Source: an uncultured Prevotella sp. (GTDB lineage: Bacteria; Bacteroidota; Bacteroidia; Bacteroidales; Bacteroidaceae). Taken from it: DNA of 38,030 nucleotides. The notes beneath the pieces are model-generated. The model had not been told where the DNA came from. It was given only the letters and a program-made list of their open reading frames with translations, and did no database searches. Below, in pieces: positions 7,808-15,030 of the stretch. The stretch spans positions 1 to 38,030 of the forward strand of contig URCI01000025.1 of NCBI GenBank assembly GCA_900546345.1, read 5' to 3'. Positions within the stretch are counted from its first letter, which is position 1. Each line of letters begins with the position of its first letter. Position numbers and translations under genes: made by a program.

Positions 7808-10390
7808 ATGGAAAACAAACATACATACACTTACGAAGAGGCTTACGAGGCCACTTTGCAGTACTTCGGCGGTGACGAGTTGGCAGCACGTGTGTGGGTC
7901 AACAAGTACGCCATGAAGGACAGCTTCGGCAACATCTTTGAGAAAAGTCCGGAGCAGATGCACTGGCGTATCGCAAACGAGATCGCACGCATTGAGAAGA
8001 AGTATCCCAACCCACTGTCGGCACAGCAGGTCTTTGACTTGCTCGATCACTTCCGCTATATCGTGCCTGCCGGCAGTCCCATGACAGGTATCGGCAATGA
8101 TCATCAGGTGGCTTCACTGAGCAACTGCTTTGTCATCGGTCTCGACGGCAATGCTGACAGCTATGGTGCTATCATGAAAATCGATGAGGAGCAGGTGCAG
8201 CTCATGAAGCGGCGTGGTGGCGTAGGCCACGATATGAGTCAGATCCGACCCAAAGGCAGCCCGGTCAACAACTCGGCCCTGACCTCCACGGGTCTCGTGC
8301 CCTTCATGGAGCGCTACAGCAACTCCACCCGCGAGGTGGCACAGGACGGACGCCGTGGCGCGCTGATGCTCAGTGTGAGCATCAAGCACCCCGACTCTGA
8401 GGCTTTTATCGATGCCAAAATGACCGAGGGCAAGGTGACCGGTGCCAATGTCAGCGTGCGCATCGACGACGCCTTCATGCAGGCAGCCATTGATGACAAA
8501 CCCTATACACAGCAGTTCCCCATTGAGGGCGACCACCCGATGGTGAGCAAGGAGATTTCCGCCCGCAAACTCTGGGAGAAGATCGTGCACAACGCTTGGA
8601 AGAGCGCTGAGCCCGGCGTGCTGTTCTGGGACACGATCATCCGTGAGAGCATCCCCGATTGCTATGCCGATCTGGGATTCAAGACGGTGAGCACCAATCC
8701 CTGCGGCGAGATTCCTCTTTGCCCTTATGACAGTTGTCGTCTGTTGAGCATCAATCTCTACAGCTATGTCGAGCATCCTTTCACCAAAGAGGCAAAGTTC
8801 GACTTCGATAAGTTCAGCCGGCACGTCCAGCTCGCGCAGCGTATCATGGACGACATCGTCGACTTGGAGATGGAGAAGATCGACAAGATCATGGACAAGA
8901 TCCGCCGTGATCCTCAAAGCGAAGATGTGAAGCATACCGAGTATCATCTTTGGGAGAAGATCAAGGACAAGAGCGGCAAAGGCCGCCGTACGGGCGTGGG
9001 CATTACCGCCGAGGGCGATATGCTGGCAGCCATGGGCCTGCGCTATGGCACGCAAGAGGCTACTGACTTTGCCGTGAGCGTACACCGCGATCTGGCTATC
9101 AACGCCTATCGCTCTTCTGTGAAGATGGCCGAGGAGCGTGGCGCTTTCAGCATTTTTGATGCTGAGCGCGAGAAAAACAATCCGTTTATCCTTCGTCTGA
9201 AAGAGGCTGATCCAAAGCTCTATGACGACATGGTGAAGCACGGACGCCGCAACATTGCATGTCTGACCATCGCTCCTACCGGCACAACGTCATTGATGAC
9301 ACAGACTACGAGTGGCATCGAGCCTGTCTTCATGCCCGTCTATAAGCGCCGCCGCAAGGTCAATCCCAATGATGCCGATGTGCATGTAGACTTTGTCGAT
9401 GAGGTAGGCGACTCCTTCGAGGAGTATATTGTTTACCATCGCAAGTTCTTGGAGTGGATGAAAATCAATGGCATCGACACTGAGAAGAAGTATACACAAG
9501 AGGAAATTGACGACCTCGTGGCCCGCTCTCCTTATTATAAGGCAACCGCCAACGACGTGGACTGGCTGATGAAAGTGCGCATGCAGGGTGCCATCCAGAA
9601 GTGGGTGGATCACAGCATCTCGGTAACCGTCAACCTTCCCAACAATGTCGATGAGGCACTCGTCAACAAGCTCTATGTCGAGGCATGGCGCTCAGGCTGT
9701 AAAGGCTGCACCATCTATCGCGACGGAAGCCGGTCGGGCGTGATGATTGCCGTGTCGAAGAAAGACAAGAAAGAAAAGAAGGAAAACGAACACAAGGAGT
9801 CTCCGGAACCTGTCACCGCACCGGCTATGCCACGTCCTTTCGTGCAGGAGGTACGTCCTAAGGAGCTCGACTGCGATGTGGTCCGTTTTCAGAACAACCG
9901 CGAGAAGTGGGTGGCCTTTGTGGGATTGCTCGATGGCTATCCCTACGAGATCTTCACGGGCTTGCAGGATGACGATGAGGGAATCGTGTTGCCCAAGAGC
10001 GTCACTAAGGGCAAGATCATCAAGCAGACCAATCCTGACGGTACCCACCGCTATGACTTCCAGTTCGAGAACAAGCGCGGCTACAAGACCACTGTCGAGG
10101 GACTGAGTGAAAAATTCAACCCCGAATACTGGAATTATGCCAAGCTCATCTCTGGCGTGTTGCGCTATCGCATGCCGATCGACCATGTCATTAAGCTCGT
10201 CGGCTCATTGCAGCTCAAGGATGAAAGCATCAACACATGGAAGAACGGAGTGGAGCGTGCACTGAAGAAATATATCACTGACGGTACCAAAGCAGTAGGA
10301 CAGAAGTGCCCCGTCTGTGGACAGGAGACGCTTGTCTACCAAGAAGGTTGCCTGATCTGCACCAACTGTGGAGCCAGCCGTTGTGGATGA
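7808..10390 (+). CDS. nrdJ: Adenosylcobalamin-dependent (class II) ribonucleotide reductase
   Basis: This enzyme makes deoxyribonucleotides using a B12-derived radical and works with or without oxygen. The catalytic set is complete. In numbering from ATG 7763, NPCGEIPL gives Asn312, the thiyl-radical Cys314 and Glu316. Cys122 (SNCFVIGLD) and Cys325 (YDSCRLLSINL) form the reducible pair. APTGTTSLM and the C-terminal zinc ribbon (CPVCG...CTNCGASRC) are typical of NrdJ. The frame is open from ATG 7763, but the first 15 residues overlap a hairpin in the leader and do not look like the family N-terminus. MENKHTYTYEEAY from 7808 does, so that start is preferred; the other remains possible. folB follows 20 bp downstream. 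Confidence 0.95.
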   Translation: MENKHTYTYEEAYEATLQYFGGDELAARVWVNKYAMKDSFGNIFEKSPEQMHWRIANEIARIEKKYPNPLSAQQVFDLLDHFRYIVPAGSPMTGIGNDHQVASLSNCFVIGLDGNADSYGAIMKIDEEQVQLMKRRGGVGHDMSQIRPKGSPVNNSALTSTGLVPFMERYSNSTREVAQDGRRGALMLSVSIKHPDSEAFIDAKMTEGKVTGANVSVRIDDAFMQAAIDDKPYTQQFPIEGDHPMVSKEISARKLWEKIVHNAWKSAEPGVLFWDTIIRESIPDCYADLGFKTVSTNPCGEIPLCPYDSCRLLSINLYSYVEHPFTKEAKFDFDKFSRHVQLAQRIMDDIVDLEMEKIDKIMDKIRRDPQSEDVKHTEYHLWEKIKDKSGKGRRTGVGITAEGDMLAAMGLRYGTQEATDFAVSVHRDLAINAYRSSVKMAEERGAFSIFDAEREKNNPFILRLKEADPKLYDDMVKHGRRNIACLTIAPTGTTSLMTQTTSGIEPVFMPVYKRRRKVNPNDADVHVDFVDEVGDSFEEYIVYHRKFLEWMKINGIDTEKKYTQEEIDDLVARSPYYKATANDVDWLMKVRMQGAIQKWVDHSISVTVNLPNNVDEALVNKLYVEAWRSGCKGCTIYRDGSRSGVMIAVSKKDKKEKKENEHKESPEPVTAPAMPRPFVQEVRPKELDCDVVRFQNNREKWVAFVGLLDGYPYEIFTGLQDDDEGIVLPKSVTKGKIIKQTNPDGTHRYDFQFENKRGYKTTVEGLSEKFNPEYWNYAKLISGVLRYRMPIDHVIKLVGSLQLKDESINTWKNGVERALKKYITDGTKAVGQKCPVCGQETLVYQEGCLICTNCGASRCG

Positions 10391-10410
10391 TCACAGAATC
10401 CGTTTGATCT

Positions 10411-10785
10411 ATGAAATGTGAATCAAGTTATATACTCTTGCGTTCCCTGCGTTTCCATGCCTTTCATGGCGTGGAGGCGCAGGAGCGTCTTGTAGGTAAT
10501 GATTATGAGATCAGCCTGCGTCTGAAAGTCGATGTCAGCCGCGCTGTCCTTAGTGACCAGGTGGATGATACCATCAACTATGCCGAGGTTTACCAGCTGG
10601 TGGCCGAGGTGGTGACGACACCTGTCAATCTTGTGGAGCATCTGGCTGGGGCCATTGGTGAGCGGCTTTTTCAGAGATGGAGCCAGATCGAGGCGATCGA
10701 CGTGACAGTCTTGAAGCTCAATCCTCCTATGGGGGCCGATTGTCGGGGGGCCGGGGTCGAGCTCCATCTGACAAACCCATCGTAG
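10411..10785 (+). CDS. folB: Dihydroneopterin aldolase
   Basis: FolB converts 7,8-dihydroneopterin to 6-hydroxymethyl-dihydropterin and glycolaldehyde in folate synthesis. The 124-residue length is normal. The family motifs are present: FHAFHGVEAQER with Glu22, INYAEVY with Tyr57, VNLVEHLAGAI with Glu76, and LKLNPPMGADCRGAGVEL with the catalytic Lys102. It starts 20 bp after the nrdJ stop and probably shares that transcript, linking dNTP and folate supply. The next gene has its own -7 box. No clear terminator is seen between 10786 and 10847. Confidence 0.93.
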   Translation: MKCESSYILLRSLRFHAFHGVEAQERLVGNDYEISLRLKVDVSRAVLSDQVDDTINYAEVYQLVAEVVTTPVNLVEHLAGAIGERLFQRWSQIEAIDVTVLKLNPPMGADCRGAGVELHLTNPS

Positions 10786-10847
10786 TTGACATCATTAATA
10801 AATAATAAAACTCATTGCAACTTTCCAGTTTCCTAATGTAAAATCCG

Positions 10848-10855
10848 TAACTTTG
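10848..10855 (+). promoter_or_regulatory. -7 box of the amidase-MCE operon
   Basis: TAACTTTG followed by CA is a strong -7 match 56 bp before the amidase ATG; a proper -33 is not visible. The leader has a GACAAG/CTTGTC hairpin (10867-10884), part of which recurs inside the coding sequence. Confidence 0.5.
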
Positions 10856-10911
10856 CATAAAATTGGGACAAGTTTACGCTTGTCGGTGCTGCAAAGGATA
10901 GAATCATTGAT

Positions 10912-12168
10912 ATGTCGAAAAGGTTACTTCTCATATTTCCTCTTTTCTTCTTCTTCGCGCTTGTAAGTACAAGCGCAGCCTCTCGCTTTACGCTTGTCGT
11001 TGACGCCGGTCATGGGGGCAACGACTTTGGCGCTCCGGGTGCTACCTCCAATGAAAAAGACCTGACGCTGAGATATGCCTTGGCCTTTGGCAGTTTTGTG
11101 GAGAGTCATTGTCCCGACGTGCGCGTGATCTATACGCGGAAAACCGATGTCTTCGTTCCGCTTCATGAGCGCGCGGATATTGCCAACCGCAACAAAGCCG
11201 ATCTGTTTATTTCCATACATATCAATGCTGTCGATGGATCACGCTCGGCTCACGGCTTCCAAAGCTATACCCTCGGTCGGGGAGAACGCTCCGGCGACCG
11301 CGGCATACGTGAGAACCTCAATGTGGCTAAGCGCGAGAATTCCGTAATCTTTTTGGAGAAAGACTATCAGAAAAAATACAGTGGACTGGATCTCAATTCG
11401 GCTGAAGGCGACATCATGTTTGAGTTCATCGCTGATAACAACCGTCAGCGTAGCGTGGAACTCTCGCGGCTGATGCAGCGCAGCGTCTGTCAGGCTACGG
11501 GACGACAGGACGGTGGCTCGCACCAAAACAATCTCGCCGTGCTCCGCCTCACTTCCATGCCTGCCATCCTTTTGGAACTGGGCTTCATCTCTACGCCTGA
11601 CGAGGAGCAGTTCATGAACTCGGATGCAGCGCTCGACCTTTATACCAAGGGCATCTATAACGCTTTCATTACCTATAAAAATAAGTACGACACCCGGTCG
11701 ACGCTGCCTTATCAAAACAGTGTCGTGGCGGTCAGTGCGCCGGACAGTGATGATGAGGACGATGCTAAGGAAGTTCAGAAGAGCAATGTGCGTACGCGCG
11801 CCCGCCGACAAATCAAAGATGACAGCTCCAAGACGGTGACGAGAAACCGTAATGCCAGGTCCGGGAATAACGAATCGAAGGCCAAGAGAGAGACACCGGT
11901 CTTTAAGATCCAGATCCTTCAGGGGGCTTATAAGTTGTCGGACAATGACCGGCAGTTGAAAGGCCTCTCGGGTGTCGAGCGTCTGGAGGAAGGCGGCAAA
12001 TGGAAATATTTCTATGGTTCCAGCTCAGACTATAATGCAGTCAACCGCTCTCGAAAGGATATTCTTGATAAGTTTCCCGATGCATTCATTGTAGCCTACA
12101 AAGATGGTAAGCAAATGGACGTCAACGAGGCGATCAAAGTTTTTCTCTCCAACAAACAAAAGAAATAA
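10912..12168 (+). CDS. N-acetylmuramoyl-L-alanine amidase (Amidase_3) with SPOR-like C-terminus
   Basis: This exported zinc amidase cleaves the bond between N-acetylmuramic acid and the stem peptide during cell separation and wall turnover. Residues 1-24 form a signal peptide. The Amidase_3 domain shows DAGHGG (His34), Glu48, SIHINA (His103) as zinc ligands and LLELGFIS (Glu222) as catalytic acid. A basic, low-complexity linker (about 285-325) leads to a C-terminal domain (FKIQILQGAYKL...WKYFYGSSSDYN...DAFIVAYKDGK, about 330-405) resembling SPOR-like peptidoglycan-binding modules in Bacteroidetes amidases. Length is 418 residues. The MCE gene follows 12 bp later, so both envelope genes are probably cotranscribed. 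Confidence 0.92.
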   Translation: MSKRLLLIFPLFFFFALVSTSAASRFTLVVDAGHGGNDFGAPGATSNEKDLTLRYALAFGSFVESHCPDVRVIYTRKTDVFVPLHERADIANRNKADLFISIHINAVDGSRSAHGFQSYTLGRGERSGDRGIRENLNVAKRENSVIFLEKDYQKKYSGLDLNSAEGDIMFEFIADNNRQRSVELSRLMQRSVCQATGRQDGGSHQNNLAVLRLTSMPAILLELGFISTPDEEQFMNSDAALDLYTKGIYNAFITYKNKYDTRSTLPYQNSVVAVSAPDSDDEDDAKEVQKSNVRTRARRQIKDDSSKTVTRNRNARSGNNESKAKRETPVFKIQILQGAYKLSDNDRQLKGLSGVERLEEGGKWKYFYGSSSDYNAVNRSRKDILDKFPDAFIVAYKDGKQMDVNEAIKVFLSNKQKK

Positions 12169-12180
12169 ATCATTACGCAT

Positions 12181-13104
12181 ATGAAGTTTTTCTCCAATGA
12201 AGTCAAGATTGCCCTTGTGGCTATCGTAGGTATTGCGTTGCTGTTCTTCGGCATGAATTTTCTAAAAGGCATGTCGGTATTTTCCAGTGACAAATCCTAT
12301 TATATCAAGTTTAAGGACATCAGCGGTCTGTCACGCTCCAATCCGATCTATGCCGATGGATACCAGGTTGGTGTGGTAAAGGAGATCAACTACGACTATG
12401 ACGGAAATGGTGATATTGTCGTGAAGTTCGATGTTGACAACGACTTGCGCATTCCCAAAGGCTCTTCGGCTGAGATTGTCAGTGATCTGATGGGCAATGT
12501 CAAGATGAATCTCCTTTTGGCCAATAACCCGCGCGAGCGTGTGGAGCCGGGAGATACTATCCAGGGACAGATCAATGAAGGTATGATGGGCGCCGTGCGT
12601 ACCATGCTTCCTGCTGTCAAACAGCTCATTCCTAAGATCGACAGCATACTGACGAGTGTCAACGCGCTGCTGGCCGATCCGGCCTTGGCACACTCTCTGC
12701 ATAATGTACAGGCGATCACCGACAACCTCAATACCACTTCGCGCAGCCTCAATGCGTTGATGGCTCAGGTCAACGGACGCGTTCCGGGCATGATGAACAA
12801 GGCTGACTATGCACTGGGGAAAGCCGGCACGACACTCGATAACACTTCCCGACTGACGGCCAATCTGGCTTCCATCGATGTGGCCAGTACGATGGCTAAG
12901 GTTGATCAGACACTGGCCAATGTGCAGCAGGTCACTGACAAGTTAAATGGAAAAGAGGGAACACTTGGTCTGTTGATGAACGATGACCGGCTCTATCATC
13001 GGCTGAACAACACTGTAGGCAGTGCTGATTCTCTGTTGATAGATCTGAAGGCTCATCCCAAGCGCTATGTCCACTTCTCGCTCTTTGGTAAAAAGGATAA
13101 ATAA
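12181..13104 (+). CDS. MCE-domain (MlaD-type) lipid-transport protein
   Basis: The 307-residue protein has one N-terminal membrane anchor (about 8-28) and then an MCE domain. Evidence for the MCE domain is YIKFKDISGLSRSNPIYADGYQVGVVKEI and a following IPKGSSAEIVSDLMGNVKMNLLL (about 40-125). The remainder is helical, rich in Asn, Leu and Ala, and likely trimerises or hexamerises in the periplasm. MlaD proteins are the substrate-binding part of ABC systems that move phospholipids between membranes. The ATPase and permease genes (mlaF/mlaE) are not in this window; in Bacteroidetes they can lie elsewhere. It is the last gene of the amidase operon and ends at a strong shared terminator. Confidence 0.9.
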   Translation: MKFFSNEVKIALVAIVGIALLFFGMNFLKGMSVFSSDKSYYIKFKDISGLSRSNPIYADGYQVGVVKEINYDYDGNGDIVVKFDVDNDLRIPKGSSAEIVSDLMGNVKMNLLLANNPRERVEPGDTIQGQINEGMMGAVRTMLPAVKQLIPKIDSILTSVNALLADPALAHSLHNVQAITDNLNTTSRSLNALMAQVNGRVPGMMNKADYALGKAGTTLDNTSRLTANLASIDVASTMAKVDQTLANVQQVTDKLNGKEGTLGLLMNDDRLYHRLNNTVGSADSLLIDLKAHPKRYVHFSLFGKKDK

Positions 13105-13114
13105 GGAATCAAAC

Positions 13115-13153
13115 AAAAAATGCGTTACCAAACAAATTGGTAACGCATTTTTT
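13115..13153. terminator. Bidirectional terminator between MCE gene and dnaA
   Basis: A perfect 17-bp stem (arms 13115-13131 and 13137-13153, loop ACAAA) is bordered by A-run on the left and T-run on the right. It therefore ends both the + operon and the minus-strand dnaA transcript, whose stops lie within 15 bp of it. Confidence 0.9.
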
Positions 13154-13157
13154 ATTG

Positions 13158-14576
13158 CTACTCTGCTGTATTTTTTAGTTTGAATGAATTCTCAATACTG
13201 ATGATCTCTGCCTGGAAAGCGTGGTCCACTTGCAAACGCTTTTCAACCTGTGCACAACTGTGTATCACTGTGGAGTGATCACGGTTGCCGACAAGCTTGC
13301 CAATGCGGCTGGCGGGCATCTTGGTGTATTTCTGTGCCAGATACATCGACACCTGTCTTGCCATCACGTAGTCGCGTTTACGGCTTTTGGAACTCACTTG
13401 CGCCTGTGTGACATTATAGTGGTTGCAAACTTTCTCCATGATGTCGTCGATGGTGAGCGGACGGTCGTCGATCTTGATGGCACGTTTGATGACACGCTCA
13501 GCCAGTTGCATGTTGATGTCGCAATTATAGACAATGGAGTAGGCCATGAGCGAGTTGACGACGCCCTGCAGGTCGCGCACGCTGCCACTGGCCGTCTGAG
13601 CAATGAAGGCGATGACGTCATCGGGTATCTTCAAGCCGTCACGACAGATCTTGTTACGCAGGATGTCTATGCACAACTGACGGTTGGGCTTCTCCAACGG
13701 AGCGATCACACCGCATGAGAAGCGGGTGAGCAACCGGTCTGGCATGCCTTTGAGGTCGACCGGCGGGCGGTCAGAAGCCAGAATAATGCGCTTGCCGTTT
13801 TTGAAAAGATGGTTGAAGATATGGAAGAAAGTATCCTGTGTCTTCGGAGAGTTGATCCATTCTTGGATGTCGTCGACAATGAGCATGTCGATCGTCTGAT
13901 AGAAGGCGATGAAGTCATTGAGATGGTTCTGGATGACGGCATTGGAGAACTGCACTTGGAAAAGACGGGCGCTGATATACAACACGCGCTTCTGGGGATA
14001 GAGGTGCTTGGTGTGTACGCCGATGGCATTGATAAGGTGGGTCTTTCCGCAGCCCGAAGGTCCGTAGATAAACATCGGGTTGAACTGCAGCGTGTTGGGA
14101 TGCTCTGCGATAGAGAGTCCCACGGCACGCGGCAACTTATTGCTTTCTCCCTCTATATAATTGCTGAAAGTGAGATGCGGATTGAGTTGCGGATCGAGTT
14201 GAGGCATGGCTGCGTCGAGCACCGTCGGCGGCTGGTTGGCGCGTGTCTTAGGCTGTGGTTTGGGCAGCGCGTCAGTGGGGTCAGCCTCAATGTTTTGTGT
14301 GAGATTGTGCTCTTTGTCGGTTACTACCTGATAAAACAGTTTGGTGCCAGTGCCAAAACAGTGATACATCACCTTACAGAGCAGGTCGATGAAGTTCTCC
14401 TCCAGATATTCATATACGAAAGGACTCGGTACAGCCACCTGCACCGTCTTGGTATTTTCGTCATACCGCACAAAGTCGATAGGCTTAAACCATGTATTAT
14501 ATATCTGCTCCGTGACATTCTCGCGTATCAGCGCAAGACTCTTGTCCCAACGAGCATCAGGACCTGCTTTCTTCAT
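13158..14576 (-). CDS. dnaA: Chromosomal replication initiator protein DnaA
   Basis: DnaA binds origin boxes and melts DNA to start replication. The protein is 472 residues. Domain I (about 1-95) has YNTWFKPI. A Pro/Gln-rich linker (about 100-135) follows. The AAA+ domain has Walker A GPSGCGKTH (172-180) and Walker B MLIVDDIQEW (Asp235/Asp236). The box-binding domain ends with VGNRDHSTVIHSCAQVEKRL, the DnaA signature helix. The gene stands alone, transcribed from its own promoter with a leader of roughly 105 nt. No DnaA-box cluster is seen near it, so the origin is probably elsewhere. Confidence 0.97.
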   Translation of the reverse strand: MKKAGPDARWDKSLALIRENVTEQIYNTWFKPIDFVRYDENTKTVQVAVPSPFVYEYLEENFIDLLCKVMYHCFGTGTKLFYQVVTDKEHNLTQNIEADPTDALPKPQPKTRANQPPTVLDAAMPQLDPQLNPHLTFSNYIEGESNKLPRAVGLSIAEHPNTLQFNPMFIYGPSGCGKTHLINAIGVHTKHLYPQKRVLYISARLFQVQFSNAVIQNHLNDFIAFYQTIDMLIVDDIQEWINSPKTQDTFFHIFNHLFKNGKRIILASDRPPVDLKGMPDRLLTRFSCGVIAPLEKPNRQLCIDILRNKICRDGLKIPDDVIAFIAQTASGSVRDLQGVVNSLMAYSIVYNCDINMQLAERVIKRAIKIDDRPLTIDDIMEKVCNHYNVTQAQVSSKSRKRDYVMARQVSMYLAQKYTKMPASRIGKLVGNRDHSTVIHSCAQVEKRLQVDHAFQAEIISIENSFKLKNTAE

Positions 14577-14689
14577 GAAATTTTTGTTTCAGCGGTTATA
14601 TCTGAAAAGGATCATGCCTTGTTTGTTCAATAGTGTCAGAGAGCTATGGTGAGAGTCCACTCTCTGCGCTCCTCGTCGGCTATCTTTTG

Positions 14690-14721
14690 CAAAGTTAGAA
14701 AACTTTTCGCAAACGTGCAAA
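14690..14721 (-). promoter_or_regulatory. dnaA promoter
   Basis: On the minus strand TTTG (14718-14721) and TAACTTTG (14690-14697) are separated by 20 bp, an excellent match to the Bacteroidetes promoter. It predicts a leader of about 105 nt before dnaA. Confidence 0.7.
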
Positions 14722-14801
14722 TTCCCGTCGTTTTGCCTGCTCTGATGGGATAATTTCGCAAGTGGCTGAATCATACAGAGTTATTGTTGCGGGTATTTTG
14801 T

Positions 14802-14882
14802 TGTGAAACATCATTGTGGCAACACGCATGTAGGTAAGAATGAACGCTTTTCGTTCGATTGACGTTAATGTGAAACATCATT
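14802..14882 (+). repeat. 14-nt direct repeat upstream of the arabinofuranosidase promoter
   Basis: TGTGAAACATCATT occurs at 14802-14815 and again at 14869-14882, 67 bp apart. Both copies lie upstream of the -33 element at 14960, where activator sites would be expected. A regulator site is inference. Confidence 0.5.
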
Positions 14883-14959
14883 CGATACGATTTAAACTTA
14901 ATTAAGGTTTTATTTGAGCTCCATTCGCCTTCCTTGCTTTGTTAATCTTTGTATAAGCG

Positions 14960-14990
14960 TTTGCAATCTCAAAAGAAAAGTGTAATTTTG
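14960..14990 (+). promoter_or_regulatory. Arabinofuranosidase promoter
   Basis: TTTG (14960-14963) and TAATTTTG (14983-14990) are 19 bp apart, a near-ideal Bacteroidetes promoter. It gives a leader of about 35 nt before the ATG at 15031. Confidence 0.7.
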
Positions 14991-15030
14991 CCAATATCTA
15001 ACTGATACATCACTAACATCCTAAACATAT

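Larger units (their letters stand above)
14577..15030. other. 454-bp divergent intergenic region, dnaA and arabinofuranosidase
   Basis: This gene-free stretch holds two outward promoters (dnaA at 14690-14721, arabinofuranosidase at 14960-14990) and the 14-nt direct repeat listed separately. It also has a small inverted repeat GAACG/CGTTC at 14842-14856. No consensus DnaA box TTATCCACA was found, so I see no origin here. Confidence 0.6.

Noticed and set aside
7620..7808. Cobalamin riboswitch before the B12-dependent reductase
   Set aside because: The leader is under 90 nt and lacks the B12-box core; only a small hairpin is present.
8114..9241. Minus-strand open frame opposite nrdJ
   Set aside because: Shadow of the reductase catalytic region; no start signal or motif.
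14577..15030. Replication origin next to dnaA
   Set aside because: No TTATCCACA-type box cluster and no AT-rich unwinding repeat array were found; the region is explained by two promoters.
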